Shown in pieces: positions 6,637 through 6,991 of a stretch of 6,991 nt of DNA. The stretch comes from an uncultured Christensenella sp. GTDB taxonomy: Bacteria > Bacillota > Clostridia > Christensenellales > Borkfalkiaceae. The notes beneath the pieces are model-generated. The model was not told the origin of the DNA. It did no database searches and saw only the letters and a list, made by a program, of their open reading frames with translations. The first letter of the stretch is position 1. Each line of letters begins with the position of its first letter. The DNA lies in assembly GCA_910578145.1 (NCBI GenBank), contig CAJTPJ010000027.1:1-6991 (forward strand), in the 5' to 3' direction. Both the position numbers and the translations under genes were made by a program.

Positions 6637-6681
6637 GCTATTACGAGATATAATATGCCGCGCCCAAACGCATTATGATAG

Positions 6682-6939
6682 TTATTTTCCGTTAACCGAT
6701 TTTTGTTCCTGAATTTTAACCCTGCCGCACAAAATTTCAGAGTACGAGTACGCGGTTTTGCCCAAAAAATTTTTATCAAAAGGGCTTACCGTAAACAGCG
6801 AAGGATAAATGCCGTTAACCACCGCGGGAAACGTTACAAACTTGTTTCTGCCCAAATTTAATTTTACCGTTACGTCCTTACCGCTTAGCGCTTTTACCGC
6901 CTCTTTTATGGAATTTATGGAAAGATTTACCTTAATCAT
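6682..6939 (-). CDS. veg: Veg family protein (DUF1021)
   Basis: This 85-residue protein resembles Veg of Bacillus subtilis, a small cytoplasmic protein reported to affect biofilm formation and matrix gene expression. In Clostridia it is usually found near ispE and SPOCS-LysM genes. Matching features are an N-terminal helix with the I-K-x-A/S-x-x-x-L-x-G-K pattern (11-21), a beta barrel-like middle with L-N-x-G-R-x-K (27-33), the G-I-Y-P-S-L-F segment (43-49) and the Y-S-Y-S-E-I-L motif (64-70, compare YSYADIL in B. subtilis). The start at 6939 is chosen because it gives the family's usual length of about 85. An in-frame TTG at 6987 would add 16 residues unlike the family. No Shine-Dalgarno sequence precedes the ATG; the bases just upstream are AT-rich and match those before ispE. 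The promoter may lie at or beyond the right edge. Confidence 0.87.
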   Translation of the reverse strand: MIKVNLSINSIKEAVKALSGKDVTVKLNLGRNKFVTFPAVVNGIYPSLFTVSPFDKNFLGKTAYSYSEILCGRVKIQEQKSVNGK

Positions 6940-6991
6940 AAAAATATTATTGCCAAAATTTACAAAAATATGCGCCCGCCCGTGCAACGCA

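Noticed and set aside
6940..6987. Longer veg start at an in-frame TTG near the right edge
   Set aside because: The extra 16 residues do not resemble the family, and the normal length is obtained from the ATG at 6939.

Overview
The window looks like a chromosomal core segment of an anaerobic, probably endospore-forming Firmicute of the Clostridia type. The evidence is the combination of a Veg-family protein, a SPOCS/DUF3794 protein with a C-terminal LysM-like domain, the MEP-pathway kinase IspE, a fused MacB/FtsX-type ABC transporter and a NifS/IscS-type cysteine desulfurase. The base composition is moderate and the genes are tightly packed. A species cannot be named from the sequence alone. 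All six genes read on the minus strand, so transcription runs from high to low coordinates. I found no RNA genes, CRISPR, insertion sequence, integrase or origin.

In transcription order: (1) veg (6939-6682) and the SPOCS-LysM gene (6625-5156) form a first unit, closed by a good rho-independent terminator (5121-5091). A perfect 21-bp tandem duplication spans the SPOCS stop codon. (2) An ABC transporter gene (4972-3005) has its own candidate extended -10 promoter (5028-5000) and its own strong terminator (2997-2970), so it is a self-contained one-gene unit. (3) ispE (2932-2078), an unrecognised acidic membrane protein (2078-1179) and a cysteine desulfurase (1171-29) form a third unit. Here the first two genes overlap at TAATG, and the stop codon of the second lies in the ribosome binding site of the third. 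The operon may continue past the left edge, because no terminator is seen in the last 28 bases.

Veg, SPOCS-LysM and ispE near one another is an arrangement I recall from Clostridia. The ABC transporter looks like a later insertion that split it and brought its own start and stop signals. The most interesting detail is the ispE start. A textbook promoter (TTGATA, 18 bp, TGC-TATAAT) ends only 6 bp before the ATG and there is no Shine-Dalgarno sequence, so the mRNA is predicted to be leaderless. Its -35 box sits directly against the U-tract of the transporter's terminator. veg has the same 14 bases over its start and also lacks a Shine-Dalgarno sequence.

Nothing in the window amounts to a clear new multi-gene system. 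The gene most worth following up is the two-TM, acidic-headed protein coupled between ispE and the desulfurase.
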